64,000 bases of DNA from Sphagnum compactum (lineage: Eukaryota; Bryophyta; Sphagnopsida; Sphagnales). Below are positions 9,873 to 21,560 of this stretch, piece by piece (the first letter of the stretch is position 1; the number at the start of each line of letters is the position of its first letter). Both the position numbers and the translations under genes were made by a program. The stretch covers positions 9,972,213 through 10,036,212 of the forward strand of contig OZ234493.1 of assembly GCA_965153455.1 (NCBI GenBank). The letters run 5' to 3'. The notes under the pieces were generated by a model that made no database searches, had not been told where the DNA came from, and was given only the letters and a program-made list of their open reading frames with translations.

Positions 9873-11900
9873 CCATTCATGTGACTATTTCTGTTTACTC
9901 TGGATTCAGGATCAAAGCATCGCCAAATGTTGGCAGTAATGAGAGCATTAGGATGTCCCCCGCACACCATGTATGTGGGTATTCATGCCAGCCCTAATTT
10001 CAATTTTGAGGTGGATTTCCAGATCCTCATGCCATAGAACCTGTGTGTTTTTTTAATGGCCAGATTTCAACCTGGAAAGGTGGCCTTCTACCTTTATGCC
10101 TAAAAAATAGGGCCAAAAAGGGGCAAAATCACTAAAATGTTACATATTAGAGTAAGTAAGTACTTCACTTGCAATTCCTCCTAAACCTTAATCCCCCTCG
10201 TCATTTTTGGTGAACCCACAATAGTCCCAGCTGCCAAATGGTTCCATCGAGCCATCCAATATCGGTGTTTGTTGTTGATCATTTTCCTCTTTCGCCAAAA
10301 CTACAGCGGGTATCATCGTTTTTTCATTGCTTGTTGTCAAGTATGAAGAAGGTGGGATCACCATCACCAACTATGACCCTTTGCTTGAGCTCGCCAAATT
10401 TTATAATTATGAAAGTTTTAACTAGGATTTGGTTTCATGATGTGCAATGGGCCATGGTTTTAAGGATTTGATGACTTAGTCAACTGTTCAAGAATCACCA
10501 TTGTTCAAGAATCAAAGCATGCTAGTGAATCATGATTGTAGTCTGTAAGTTGCAAGTAGCCAACTAAGGCAACAGCTTGGATTAGACCACTTAGTCAACT
10601 GTTCAAAACGTTGCATCAAGCTTGGGAGGATTCAAGAATTGCAAACTGCAATATGTAGAGTGTCATTATGCATTGAAGGACTATGATGCATCGTTGTGTC
10701 ATGCAACTTGCAAGTTGAGGTTTTCGTTGGTCAATGATTGTCGATCAATCATTGCCAAAGTTTGATTGGACTCCAAAAATTAAAATACGATTTCGATTCC
10801 CAAATCCCAACCCATTGTGGTGTTATCATAATTTGTTCTTTGCAAGTTGCTACAATATACGACTTTGGATTTTGGAGTTTGTAATGTGCACACTGCATGT
10901 TATGTAATGCAATGATCACTAGTGGTTTGTGTCATTGTGCTGTGTGCACTAGAGTTTGGTGGTTCACTGGTTTGTGTGTGCACTTTGTTATGTATTTTGA
11001 TTCAATAGTAATTATTGATGGACAAATTGCGATTGTGGATTTTGGAATTGATTGTAATCAACAATGGGTGAATTAACAACTTGGCATTTTAGAGATTTGC
11101 AATGGAGATATTCTTTAAATTTTCAACATTTTAAATAGTTTACACTTTTGAACTCTTTTCATGGTTTGGTGTGTGATTAAAAGGTTTAGGGTTTTTTGTT
11201 GAACTTCAATCAGGTAATAGGTTTGATCAAGCTTATTATTTCACATCCTATTGATTTCAAGGTTTGATGTTTTCTGAGTTTTTTGTCTTTAGATTTTAGA
11301 TTCTAAATTTATCAGTGTGTTAGTCCAAACTTTAGAGGTTTTTAGGGATTATTGGTTGCAAACTTCAAATGCACAATGCAAAGGTTTAAGGTTTAATCAT
11401 AGTTATGACATTCTTGGTGCGGGAATGTTATGGAAGCCCAAAAAAGCACGAAAATTCGTTATAATTCGTTATAATTCGCGCCGAAGAATGTTTTGACAAG
11501 GTGCTAAATGAAGAATTTTAAAGAATTTTAATGTGCAAAATGAAGAATGTCATCACTAGGGGTTTAGTGGTTGTAGTCTACAAATTATAATGTAGAACTT
11601 TAAGGTTTATTGGTTGTTAATTACAAAGTTGGGGTTTGTTGATTGTTGATAACAAAGTTGGAAATTATTGCTACATGTCTTATATTATTTCTATTATTGT
11701 GATTCTTTCTTAAACATGGCACCTTTGTAGCCTCCCCCAAATTTCAAATTCCATCGTTTTTTTTCAAATTGATGCATTAGGTGTAGCATCCTTCAGTAGC
11801 CAACTTCCAAACCCTATCCCTTTTAATTTTGAACCTTTTTCTGATGCTAATGTCTGGAAAATATTGAAAATACTAAAAGGAAATGGAAGGAATATGAGTT
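9873..11900. other. A+T-rich intergenic region
   Basis: No gene recognised. The phrase ACTTAGTCAACTGTTCAA occurs twice about 115 bp apart (near 10475 and 10590), so a small local duplication exists. A short direct repeat of ATTCGTTATA sits near 11456-11478. The region directly precedes the first decayed hAT copy and may include its unrecognised left end. Confidence 0.5.
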
Positions 11901-11907
11901 AAACAGG

Positions 11908-14030
11908 GTGTTTCAGGATGTTTGGAATGTTAAACTACCATGGGTTGAATTGGTGGTGGATGCACATGGAAAGGTGCATCAAGTCAGATGCAAGGTTTGT
12001 ACCAAGATAAAGGGCAAGGAAAAGTTGTTGGCCCCTAAATTGGACAACCTTTGGAAACATAGTGGGAGAAGGAAGGCCTTAGTTACAATCTCAAAAGTTT
12101 TTAAAGCCGGTGAGTATTACATGAACATGGATTCCGTCCATGCTATGAGTGAACATTTGTATTGTTCAATTAATAAGGACACCATTACTAATTAAATTTG
12201 CCATGTTGCTATTGGTTGAAGGAAGAAAAAATTGGTGTAATTTTTTATTTATTGTCACATGATGGTTGAAAGTAGACCTATGACTAATTGTGAAAGCATG
12301 AGCAAGCAATTACATTTCCTTGATGTGAAGAATTTTCCAAAAACCCACTAGTCAAACACATTTGGTTGGGAGATGGTAGCTTGCACGCATGATTTGGTTG
12401 TCAACAAAACCAAATCATTGGTTGAAGGTGTTAGGTTCATCTTTCTTTCTTGTGATGAAGTTCGAACTTCTGATTAGTAGTCTTGGATTTCCATTCATGC
12501 TTGTGTGGTGGAAGATTAGTAGCGGACACCTTTGTTGTTTTCCTTGCAACATGTGGTTGATGGGACCATTTCTAATAACTTGACATGTCTATTTATGGAT
12601 GTCATGGTGTTGTTTGGTGATTTGAGTGACTAATTACATTTGGAACTAAAATGGGGTCAGTTTGTTTCAAGGCATCAAAACAGTTGTGATACTTTAGTTG
12701 AAAAAAAAAATGCACCATTCATGATTGGTGTGCATTGTATGAGCCACAGCACCAATATTGTATCCCAATTTTTTTCTAAAATGGGCATTGTGAGAAAGAT
12801 TTAAGGATGTGTTACAAAGTTTGTATGCATACTTCTCTCATAGTCCAAAGAAAACCCAAGAGTTTGTTTACTTGGCTAATATTGTGGAACATGGGGTCAA
12901 AACCTATTGGATTTCTATGTTATTCCTAATTAAGAGGGTTTTGTTTGAGTATCATGCCTTGGTTTTAAAGATGCATCAAGATGTTGATAATAATACTCGA
13001 GTTGCCCATAATTTGGAATTGTTTTGTGATTTGGAGGTAATGATGGGGTTTTATTGTATTACGCCCATTTTGGAAGGGCTCAACGACTTGATTAAATTCT
13101 CCCAATCTTGGCAATGCTTTGTCTGTGATTTTGTTGCTATAGTCAAATTGCACCAAACAAATCTCTATTATTGATACAATGACTCCCAGACTGCCTACAT
13201 GCATGATGTGTTCAATGGGTACCGCAACTTGGTGAATGGCACATTAGACATGGTTGTGTGTGAATGGGCACATGATTTGAATATTGATTTTGAGAACTTG
13301 AGTTTTTGAATTACTAGCATTTTTAGCATGATGCATTATTGGTCTCTTGAGACATCAATTTATGCACATGTTACTCATGTTATCTTCCAACAAACCATCA
13401 ATCAGGTGCAAAGATAATGTTTTGAAGTTATAATTAAACTCAATGATGAACTTGAAAAACAATTTCTTACATAGGATGTCATGGATGCTTTGGGTGTTGT
13501 TTATCTGTAGTATTGGCTAAAATCCTCATGTGAGATGACCTTCCTTGTTCATATGGTTATCTTGAAAGGTTTCTATTTCAACTTAAGAAACTTGGATCCA
13601 CCCAAACTTGGATCCCAACAATACTTGATGTGAGTATTCTGGACTTGCAATGTTCTTTCTTCAAGATTATAATGATGTCTAATGTTCAATGGACTATGGA
13701 TTAATTGATGGATCTGAATTTGGTGTCTAGACTTTGGAAGAAGCTTTCTAGTAATGTTTTATTATGTGCTCAACTTTATGAACTTATGAAAGTGGAAAAA
13801 TTGGTTATGGTTCAAATTATGGGTTCTATGGAAGATGAGAGCACTTTCTCAACCTTGACCTTCATGAAGACAAGATTATGGAAGGTCGTCTATGTGAACA
13901 TTTGGATTTGGTGGTTTAGATGTTTACACAACCTTTTTATATAGACTTACAGTTGATATTTTTCCTTACGATGATGCCATCATAGCTTGGACTAAGGAGA
14001 AAACCATGAGGGGTCTTTTGGTTTGATGTG
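11908..14030 (+). pseudogene. Decayed plant hAT transposase, copy A
   Basis: The start reads as a BED-type zinc finger: WNVKLPWVELVVD, then CKVC, KEKLLAPKLDNLWKHSGRRK (11908-12195). After several stops and shifts, 12809-13174 gives the transposase core (MLQSLYAYFSHSPKKTQEFVYLAN, then YWISML and HALVLKMHQD). The C-terminal dimerisation region follows at 13705-13944 (MVQIMGSMEDESTFSTLTFM) and a tail to about 14030 (DDAIIAWTKEKTMRG). The order of modules matches plant 'zinc finger protein 862-like' hAT transposases. Many stops and frameshifts show it is long dead. Terminal repeats and target duplication were not found. Confidence 0.75.
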
Positions 14031-14379
14031 TTCTAGTTTTTTCCTCTTTTTAGTTCATATTATAGTTTGAATTTATTTTTTATTGTGCGTGTTTCTAATT
14101 CATTTACGTGCTTTTCCCTCCAATCCGTTTCAATTTGCTTGTTTTGTTCAAGTTGTTTGTTGTAATGGCACCATTGAAGTTTTTTGCAAATTTTCATATC
14201 AAATTTTTTTTTCTTGGTCAAGGTCAATCGAATATTAGCATGGTAAACTAATCAACATTTCATGTTCCTCCACTTGCATTGTTAGTTGTTTTTGAGTCTT
14301 CTAATCCTATTGCACATGAACTTCTAGCTAAGAAACCTAAGAGGTCTTATGAAAGTTTCAAATTTTCCAAGATTTTTGG
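14031..14379. other. Spacer between two decayed hAT copies
   Basis: A+T-rich sequence without coding signal. The ends of copies A and B probably lie here, but I could not define terminal repeats. Confidence 0.5.
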
Positions 14380-17245
14380 GTAGCCAAGTTTCCTTGGGTA
14401 GAATCAGTTTTGGGGGAGGATTTCTAGGTATTGTTAGTGAAATCCATGATATGTTAAGTTGTTGAGGGAAAGGACAAGTTCTTGTTATCAAAGTTGGATA
14501 CTTTGCATAAACATGTCGGTTGGAAAAAAATATTTGTTACTTTTGTTGGAATTGTTATTGGGGATTGTTATTACAACAAGGAATCTACTCATGCAAAAAA
14601 TGAGAAGCTCTATGGTGGTAACATATTGAAATAATTCTAAATCAATTTGTAGTCTAGTGTTCATCTTTCATCTATAAAGAAAGCTGTGAAGTTTGCAAAA
14701 AAATTCCACCTTCTAAGCCATGGTCATCCAATGTCCAAATATGAAGCTCTTAGGGAATTGTTAGAAAACATTGGACATATGGGAGTGGGTGGGGAATGGT
14801 TGAAGCAATGCATGATGTTGTCCTTACATCCACTAAGGCTATTGGGCAAGCTATTAACTATTTTTTTGTGAGTGCAAATGAGGTGACTACATTGGACAAC
14901 TGGCAATGGATTAGTGTCTGTTTATGTTATGAAGAATTGGTGTAGATTTCCAATCTTACTTACCTTGGAACGTGTGGAAGTGAATGTTAGTACAAATAAC
15001 ATCACTTCAATCCTTTTCAAGAGCATGGCTAAGTACGAAGGTGTTTCAATTGAAGAGTTTACTTGATGGTGGGTATGCATTGGTTCTAATGGAAATTATG
15101 TGTTCCAAGGACATTAGATTGAAGTAACTTCTCAACAAACGTATTATTCCTTTTCTTATTGGTGTGCACCACATGGCACACATAACCAATTTAACAGTTG
15201 TTATTTTGTCCAAACTACTTTTGGTGTCTCGCATCGAGTTCATGCTGCAATCTTTGTATTCATTCTTTGCACACAACCTTAAGAAGTTCTTGAAGTTTAT
15301 TAAGTTTGCAGAACCTTTGGAAACCAAAGGGCTGAAATTGTTGAGGAATATGAAGACCCATTGGATCTCCATGTTGAGCCCTTTGAAACATGTATTGGCC
15401 AAGTGTAAGTCTTTGGTTGTGAAAATGCATTCTGATTATGAAAAAAAAATCTACTCTTAACAACTTTGAATTATTATGTGACCTAGACTTAATCTTAGGT
15501 CTGCCATGTGTTATGCCAATCTTGGAGGTGTTCCATTTTCTCATTAAATATGCTTGACGTCGGGATGTGTTTATCATGGATTTTCTAAATGCGATAAATC
15601 TTGCTGAGACTAAACTTTTTCACCTTTATATTGATCCAATTTTTAGTTTTGATGATCCATTATTTGATGAATTCACAAAACTATTGTAAATGTCCAATGA
15701 TGTTTTGTCAATCTGGTGGTGCTTAAATTTGGTTGAGCCCCAAGCTTTTCTTAGTTTTAATATTGGTGGATAGATCTTTGTTTTCCACATTTGGAACCCA
15801 GTTGATGGGTCTTGCATGAAGGTTCATGAAAAGGATTTTAGTAGAACCACTGTTGTTGTGAAAAATTACTACATTGTAACAACCTAAACCTTAATTTCTT
15901 AGCTACAGTGGTAGTTTCCAGAGTAAGAAGTCATGATGGCTCTTAGAGTTGTGTACCCCCAATACTGGTTGAATCTTGATGTTGTAGAAAGATCATCCTT
16001 TCACATTTTGAATATTATCAATTTTACATTTTCTGTTGTTTGCAAGACTATTGAGGGGGGTGTTGGCAAGTTATAGTCTACACAAAAAACTGTCACAATT
16101 TGATAGTTTCAATACTTATTCAAGTTTCATGCATCATGGTGAAAATTTGGAAAATAATTTTCATTAAAATTTTGTGAAAGATGATGGTTCATATCCCAAT
16201 CTAGCATTATGTTATGAAATCAATGCACATAGGAATGATATAATAGTCCAACAAAATATTATTTTGATTGGGAGAGCCTTATCACATTTTTGCAATTCCA
16301 ACAAAAGGACTAAGAAGTACTACATTTAATAATAAATTTTCAATGAATTTTACACATACATAAAAGAAACCATAAAGAATAATCTTTCCCATCAAAGTTT
16401 TCAATTTTTCTAAAGGTCGTGAAATTTAGATAAGAGGATTTTTAAATGTTTAGTATTTTATGGTACGAAAATGTTGATGATTATGATTTTTTTAGGTTGG
16501 AAATGTTCTTCCATTGAAGATTTGCTTGGGCTAAGTGTTTTTTTAATCATTTGACAAAAGTAAGATGAAGTTTTGAATTTAAAAAAATGGGAAACTGCTG
16601 TCAAATAAAGGTTTTAAAAAAAACTTTATTAATTATTGGTGTACATTTACACAAATGTACAATTATTTCTCAATTTCATATTCATAATTGTGACTTCTTT
16701 TAATTTTGAAGCCCAAATCATTTATATGTGATTTTAAAAATTATTCAAAGTGGGTGAAATCTTACATGTTGCTACTTTTAATACTATATGTAGTTGTAAA
16801 TTTGTCAGAAATTGTGTAGACTATAGCTTGCCAACACCCATGGGATTATGGTCCCCCTTCTTTTAGATTCACATATGCTTGATGTGAAATCCTTTTGTTT
16901 TAGATTCATTATATCCCATAATGTTAAAGGGGCAATAGCTAAACATTCAGAGTTGAATCTAGCAACCAAATTATGGATGAGGATTAATTCATTTCTCATT
17001 TTGAATGAAAAATTCAACAAGTACAACAAATTGGCAGAGATTGCAATGGTTCAGGTGTTGAGGTCTGTTGAGGACGAAAGAACATTCAACAATATCTCTT
17101 TCATGAAAAATAAGCTCAAAAACCGGCTAATAATTCATTTGGACTTGTGGGTTAGGAGGTTTAGTAAAAAAAAAATTCACATTGTCTAACTTCCCATATG
17201 ATGATACAATCGCATTATGGAAGGAGATGACAATGAGGTATTAAG
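14380..17245 (+). pseudogene. Decayed plant hAT transposase, copy B (interrupted)
   Basis: Same module order as copy A, in the same orientation and about 350 bp downstream. The zinc-finger start reads FWVAKFPWVESVLGED ... KDKFLLSKLDTLHKHVGWKK (about 14380-14530). Next come HLLSHGHPMSKYEALRELL (14686-14871), MLQSLYSFFAHNLKKFLKFI with HWISMLSPLKHVLAKC (15164-15460), and, beyond an inserted 782-bp element, the dimerisation region LAEIAMVQVLRSVEDERTFN followed by ISFMKNKLKNRL (about 17020-17140) and a YDDTIALWKEMTMRY tail. It differs from copy A throughout, so it is not a recent tandem duplicate. Inactive. Confidence 0.75.
16058..16839. mobile_element. Non-autonomous TIR element, 782 bp, nested in copy B
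   Basis: The first 28 bases (16058-16085, beginning GGGTGTTGGCAAG and ending CTACACAA) and the last 28 bases (16812-16839) are inverted repeats with a single mismatch. The interior is A+T-rich and non-coding, and the element interrupts the decayed transposase of copy B, whose coding resumes just after it. I could not identify a target-site duplication (left flank ATTGAGGG, right flank ATGGGATT), so the superfamily is open; the long TIR with GGG end would fit a hAT- or PIF/Harbinger-type MITE-like element. Confidence 0.75.
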
Positions 17246-19728
17246 TTCAATTGTAAATTTGATTTCTGGTTTTGGAGGTTTCTGCTCATGTTACAGAATT
17301 GTGTATGTCAAAAATCTTGTTGATTTGGTTTGGGTGTTGGGCTTGGTTGTTTGAAAGTTGGTAGGGGGATTTCAAGCTTGTGTGGGTGTAGGATTCTCTT
17401 GTTGTAATGGGGAAGACCCTTTTTGGTCGGGGTTCAATTTCCCCAAGGGAAATTTGTTTCATTGTTGTAGCTAGACAAACACAATTTAACTCTTGCCAAA
17501 ATTTAGGTAGTCCCCAAATGTATGATAGCTGTGAAATCTAAGTAGCCAATCAGGCTTCATTGAAAAAGATTCAATTGCCCAAATGCTATTTTTTTTAAAA
17601 AATGTAGCCTAAAATTTCTCCCTTCAAAATTTACTTATAGAAAAATATGCTCCACTGTCCAATTGGAGGCAGCCTTTCTGGCACTCTCCATATTTTGAAA
17701 AAAAAACCCTGGTCCTCATAGTTCCTCAAGGGAATCAAACACAGGTGTACAGTGAGGAGCCTAATTATGGCTTTGTTGAGTTCTCTTGTTGGACGTAAAG
17801 CACTTGGAGAAATTTCGCATGATATTTGGAGGGAACCTTATTTCCATGAATATCCCTCTTTTCAAAGAGTAAGTATATTTCAACTACTCCTTGAGAATGG
17901 GACGGTTCTTAGACCTCCTTGTAATCATAAGATCCCTTCCACTCTTAAGGAGTAGGCATAAGAAACCTTCTCTTATTTACATATGTTTAGAGCCTGCCCA
18001 GTGGCAGCCCTCTATTAGTATTTAGCACATCCAGTGTACATCCCCATCCCCACCATGAAAAGATGGACTGGACAAAGTGAGAGACTATTTAACTCTCACC
18101 ACCTGGGCCAATTATTGTAGTTGTCCAATGAGAAACATGCATTTATTGCTGAGAAACAGTCATTTCTTGCTACAGGTCCTCTTGGAGGGCAGTGGGAACA
18201 TGTACATTTTCATCAGCACAAAGAAGATTCACAGTGTTTTTTTAAAAATCTTCATTCAAAAAGCGCTGTAAATGCCAATTTCCTGCTGCCATTGAGCATG
18301 CTCTTAGGTGTAAGAGGTAAGGATGTGGGGCTGGATTCAGCTACCACCTCATCCCAGGCCCTTTTTTTTGTGAGAATGCCCCCACCCTAGGGTTTTACCC
18401 TATAAAGAATTCTTGAGGTTATCAAAATTTACACAAATGAAATCATGAATCTTATCCCAAGTAAATCTTGTTCCAGTCACTTGGAGATAATTAGCATGAC
18501 TCAATTTCATTCATCTTCAAGCAATTACAAATTAACACCCAAAGGAATTCTCACAAGATCAACTAATGTTGTTGTTGCTCCAATAATTGATAAATATCTA
18601 GAACACATGTTAATTAATTATTGTGATTAGACATTCTGTTAAACAAAATGAACTTTCAATCAAATATTGGTAATAATCCCAAATGGGAACTCAAATTTTC
18701 ATCTGTCTATTATGTCCATGATAGCATGTTGGTCAAGAACTTGGATTAATATTATTACCCAATTCTCTTTGTTACACACATCCCTAATGAACATGTAAAA
18801 TTTACATTACTTGTGTCAAACAATATATTATTTGGGGATATTATGTGAGAGATTTCTTTTTTCCATCTCAATATTATCTAATATTGTAATATGCATATAT
18901 TTAAACCAATCTAAAGTTAATTATAATTTTTGTTTGCATCAAATTCTGATATTTAATATTTACTTAAATTTGTGATTTTTAGTATTTAATTAGGAACACA
19001 TGACGGGTTGAGCCATTTTTCAAGGGTTTGAGAAATATATAATGAAAGGAATATAACAAATTGTTATTTTGGATGGAATAATTATAATTACAATGCTTGC
19101 CACACAAATAAGATACATATATGATGTTATGAATAACAACCATTTCACTTCATTCGAAACAAACCAAGATAAAAAAAATAAAATGACAAATGTATGATTT
19201 ACTTTTAAAAAAAAATCATGCTTGCGCTTGTTGGAGTTGAGATTCTTGCACTAAACAACTCATATCAAAAGTGAAATAAATCAATTGGAGGAAAAAGTCA
19301 TTATATTTGCGCTTACCAAACACACACATATATAACCAGAACTAAGTTCATAGAACACCAAAGTTTTCGTCTTAGGCCACTTTTAGATTTTTTTGGTTAT
19401 TCTTTTGAGCTCAAAATTGTTGCCTTGCAAGTTGGAATATGTAATTACATTATCAATAAAAGTTATGTGATTTGATTGTTTTTTCTGAACTTTATATTAA
19501 TGAAGTGATAGAATTGATTTAAAATAATAACCTCAAGGAATAAAATATGTAATTGTTCTTGAAATAGATATTTACTCTCTTGTGCTTCTTAAAACATGAA
19601 TATACTTTAGGGCCCAACATGAAAAGATAGTCAAACACATTGATTGGCAAACACACACCATGCGAAATTTATGCTTCATGAGTTTGTGGTCATGAAGAGC
19701 TACCAAACTCCATTACTTTGGATGTACA
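17246..19728. other. A+T-rich intergenic region
   Basis: No gene recognised. It contains one copy of a 23-bp sequence (18010-18032, CTCTATTAGTATTTAGCACA...) that recurs exactly, inverted, at 31860-31882. ORFs up to 89 codons around 17750-18390 have no recognisable family. Confidence 0.5.
18010..18032 (+). repeat. 23-bp dispersed repeat, copy 1
   Basis: Identical, in inverted orientation, to 31860-31882. Similarity weakens on both sides but seems to continue in patches (ATCCCCATCCCCA versus TGTGGGAGTATT flanks), suggesting two old copies of one longer dispersed repeat. Confidence 0.6.
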
Positions 19729-20003
19729 AATACCTTATCCTAAGGTTAGTTTCGTCATTAAATAATCCTGAAAATAGTGAAATGAAAATTTGTGAAAATA
19801 TGAAGTTGACATGTTGAAAAAATCGTCATAATTATCATAAGCTACACTCTGAATAATTTCACTACTCATGTGACAACATCATAATAGATCATGAAAAATT
19901 CAATTATTTTAAATTTTAAAAACGAGTTATAATTTCTTTTGTCAATGTGGAAACTGACCCTAGGCTACAGCACTGACCGATGTATAACCTAAAATCATCT
20001 TTT
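19729..20003 (+). repeat. ~270-bp dispersed repeat, copy 1
   Basis: Shares an alignable core with 33533-33812 in the same orientation. Landmarks in order are GTCATTAAATAATCCT, AAAATAGTGAAATGAA, CTGAATAATTTCACT, GTCAATGTGGAA and CTGACCCTAGGCTA. No coding potential; the family is unknown. Confidence 0.75.
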
Positions 20004-21022
20004 GGGTTGGGGCGGGGGCATTCCTTGTTAATTTACAATATCTTGCGCAATAAATGACTAGGAGCATACACAGAATCGCCATCCACATTGCATGTCTTTT
20101 CCAATATCATTGGGTGGGTGAGCACAAAAACAAGGCATCACAAACAAGCTGGCCCTGCCAATAGATAAGATGTCGTACATCTACTTACTGTGTCCACACT
20201 GTGAACACCAAAACGATCTGTTCCAATCTAAACAGTCTAAACACTTTCACCAAAGAAACCGGTTCATCTAATGTGACACTGGTTTTAATAAGTAAAACTT
20301 CCGAAAGTTAGATCCAATGCGACAGTTCCCTGTCCCTGTGGGGGCAAGGCCCAATAAAACCCTTCAAATGGGTGTCGATTGTCCAAATGGTTTCTCATTC
20401 CAGAAGGTACCTAAGACATCAAGTATTCACCCATGGTTGAGTAGATGATAAATGTCTTCCGGAATCAAATTAAGTCACGCACAGGTCCATCTCACAGGCC
20501 CATGAGATGAACACTGCAAAACAGAAGTACAAAGGCCTTCAAAATTCTCAAAAAAAGCCTTTGTAAATGTTATAGCCCCAATTTATTTATTTATTTCATT
20601 GTGGCAAAACAAAAAAACACTGTGAAAGACAATACTCTTGTAAGATGTTAATACACATTTTCAATTATTTAATGAATAGTAGTCAGTAAAAGGTCCAGGC
20701 AGTTGTGTGCTTCTTTTTTTGCCTTGATTGCCCATTTTGTAGGCAGTTACAGTAATAAAGCTCATAACTTCAGTGCTTTGGCTTTTATTTTCCTCTTTGG
20801 GAATTAGACCCAAAATAGGCCTCTTTTGTATTTGGATTTATGGCCCATTTTCTGCCATGGGCTTATTTATTTATCAAGTGTGCCATTGATGGTTGATTGT
20901 ATGTGAAGCATGTCTTTTGTAGAGAAACACTGGCAGCGGGGCACTACACCTGCCAACCAAGGGAGGAGACTGAGGTCTCCGGCTGTAATGCCCGCTGCTT
21001 CCAGGCTTTCTCAAACAGAATG
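20004..21022. other. Intergenic region
   Basis: No gene recognised. The last part (20870-21250) is less A+T-rich and has overlapping ORFs on both strands, the largest of 114 codons on the plus strand, without a recognisable domain. Confidence 0.5.
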
Positions 21023-21052
21023 GCGGGCAATATACAAAAGTATATTGCCCGC
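21023..21052. repeat. Perfect 13-bp hairpin with AAAA loop
   Basis: GCGGGCAATATAC at 21023-21035 is followed by AAAA and its exact reverse complement at 21040-21052. It is a perfect stem-loop in a G+C-richer patch of otherwise A+T-rich DNA. Confidence 0.85.
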
Positions 21053-21169
21053 TGTGCTGGTGGGAATGTTTTAACAAAAATAAAAAATGCCTGGGTTGCC
21101 CTGTTTGCCCAGGTTTTTACGGGTAGGGTAATGCGCAGAGTGGGGCTGGGTATTAGAAATTGCACAAAC

Positions 21170-21560
21170 CCCTGCTGGGTATCAAAGTTGATAATCATGG
21201 TTCTCAAAAATCAAATACCCAGTGTTTATACGTACCCTTGATTATTGAAAAATCAAATACTCAGTTATCATATATAACTGCAGTTCTCAAATATTTTTGG
21301 AAAAAAATCAAATACTCTGTCATCATATATAACTGTAGTTCTCAAATGTTTTGGGAAAAAAAATCAAAGATCCACCTAAAACAGCCAGGTCTTTGCCAGT
21401 TCTTTCATGAAACTTGGTGGTTCTTTGAAGTTTTTGAAATACCTGGAGCCGACGGTTCTTTGAATCTGATTTTTTAATAAAAACCTCAGACCTGGCAGTT
21501 CTTTAATTCTAAATGTTTCCGAATACCCAGAACTGGCGGTTCTTTGATTCTAAACTTTTG
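21170..21560 (+). repeat. Degenerate GGTTC-rich repeat, locus 1
   Basis: Short phrases recur at irregular spacing: GGTTCTCAAAAATCAAATAC, GTTCTCAAATATTTTTGG, then GGCAGTTCTTT and GGCGGTTCTTTGATTCTAAA. Three imperfect sub-units of about 55-60 bp (ATCAAATACTCAGTTATCAT...) are visible at 21245-21360. It belongs with similar loci near 24.2, 49.5, 58.8 and 63.9 kb. Confidence 0.5.

Noticed and set aside
21023-21052. Rho-independent terminator or Helitron 3' end
   Set aside because: Bacterial-type terminators do not apply to plant nuclear DNA, there is no T-run after the stem, and no CTRR end follows directly.
20897-21241. 114-codon plus-strand ORF
   Set aside because: No recognisable domain, and it spans the perfect hairpin at 21023-21052; overlapping ORFs exist on the other strand.
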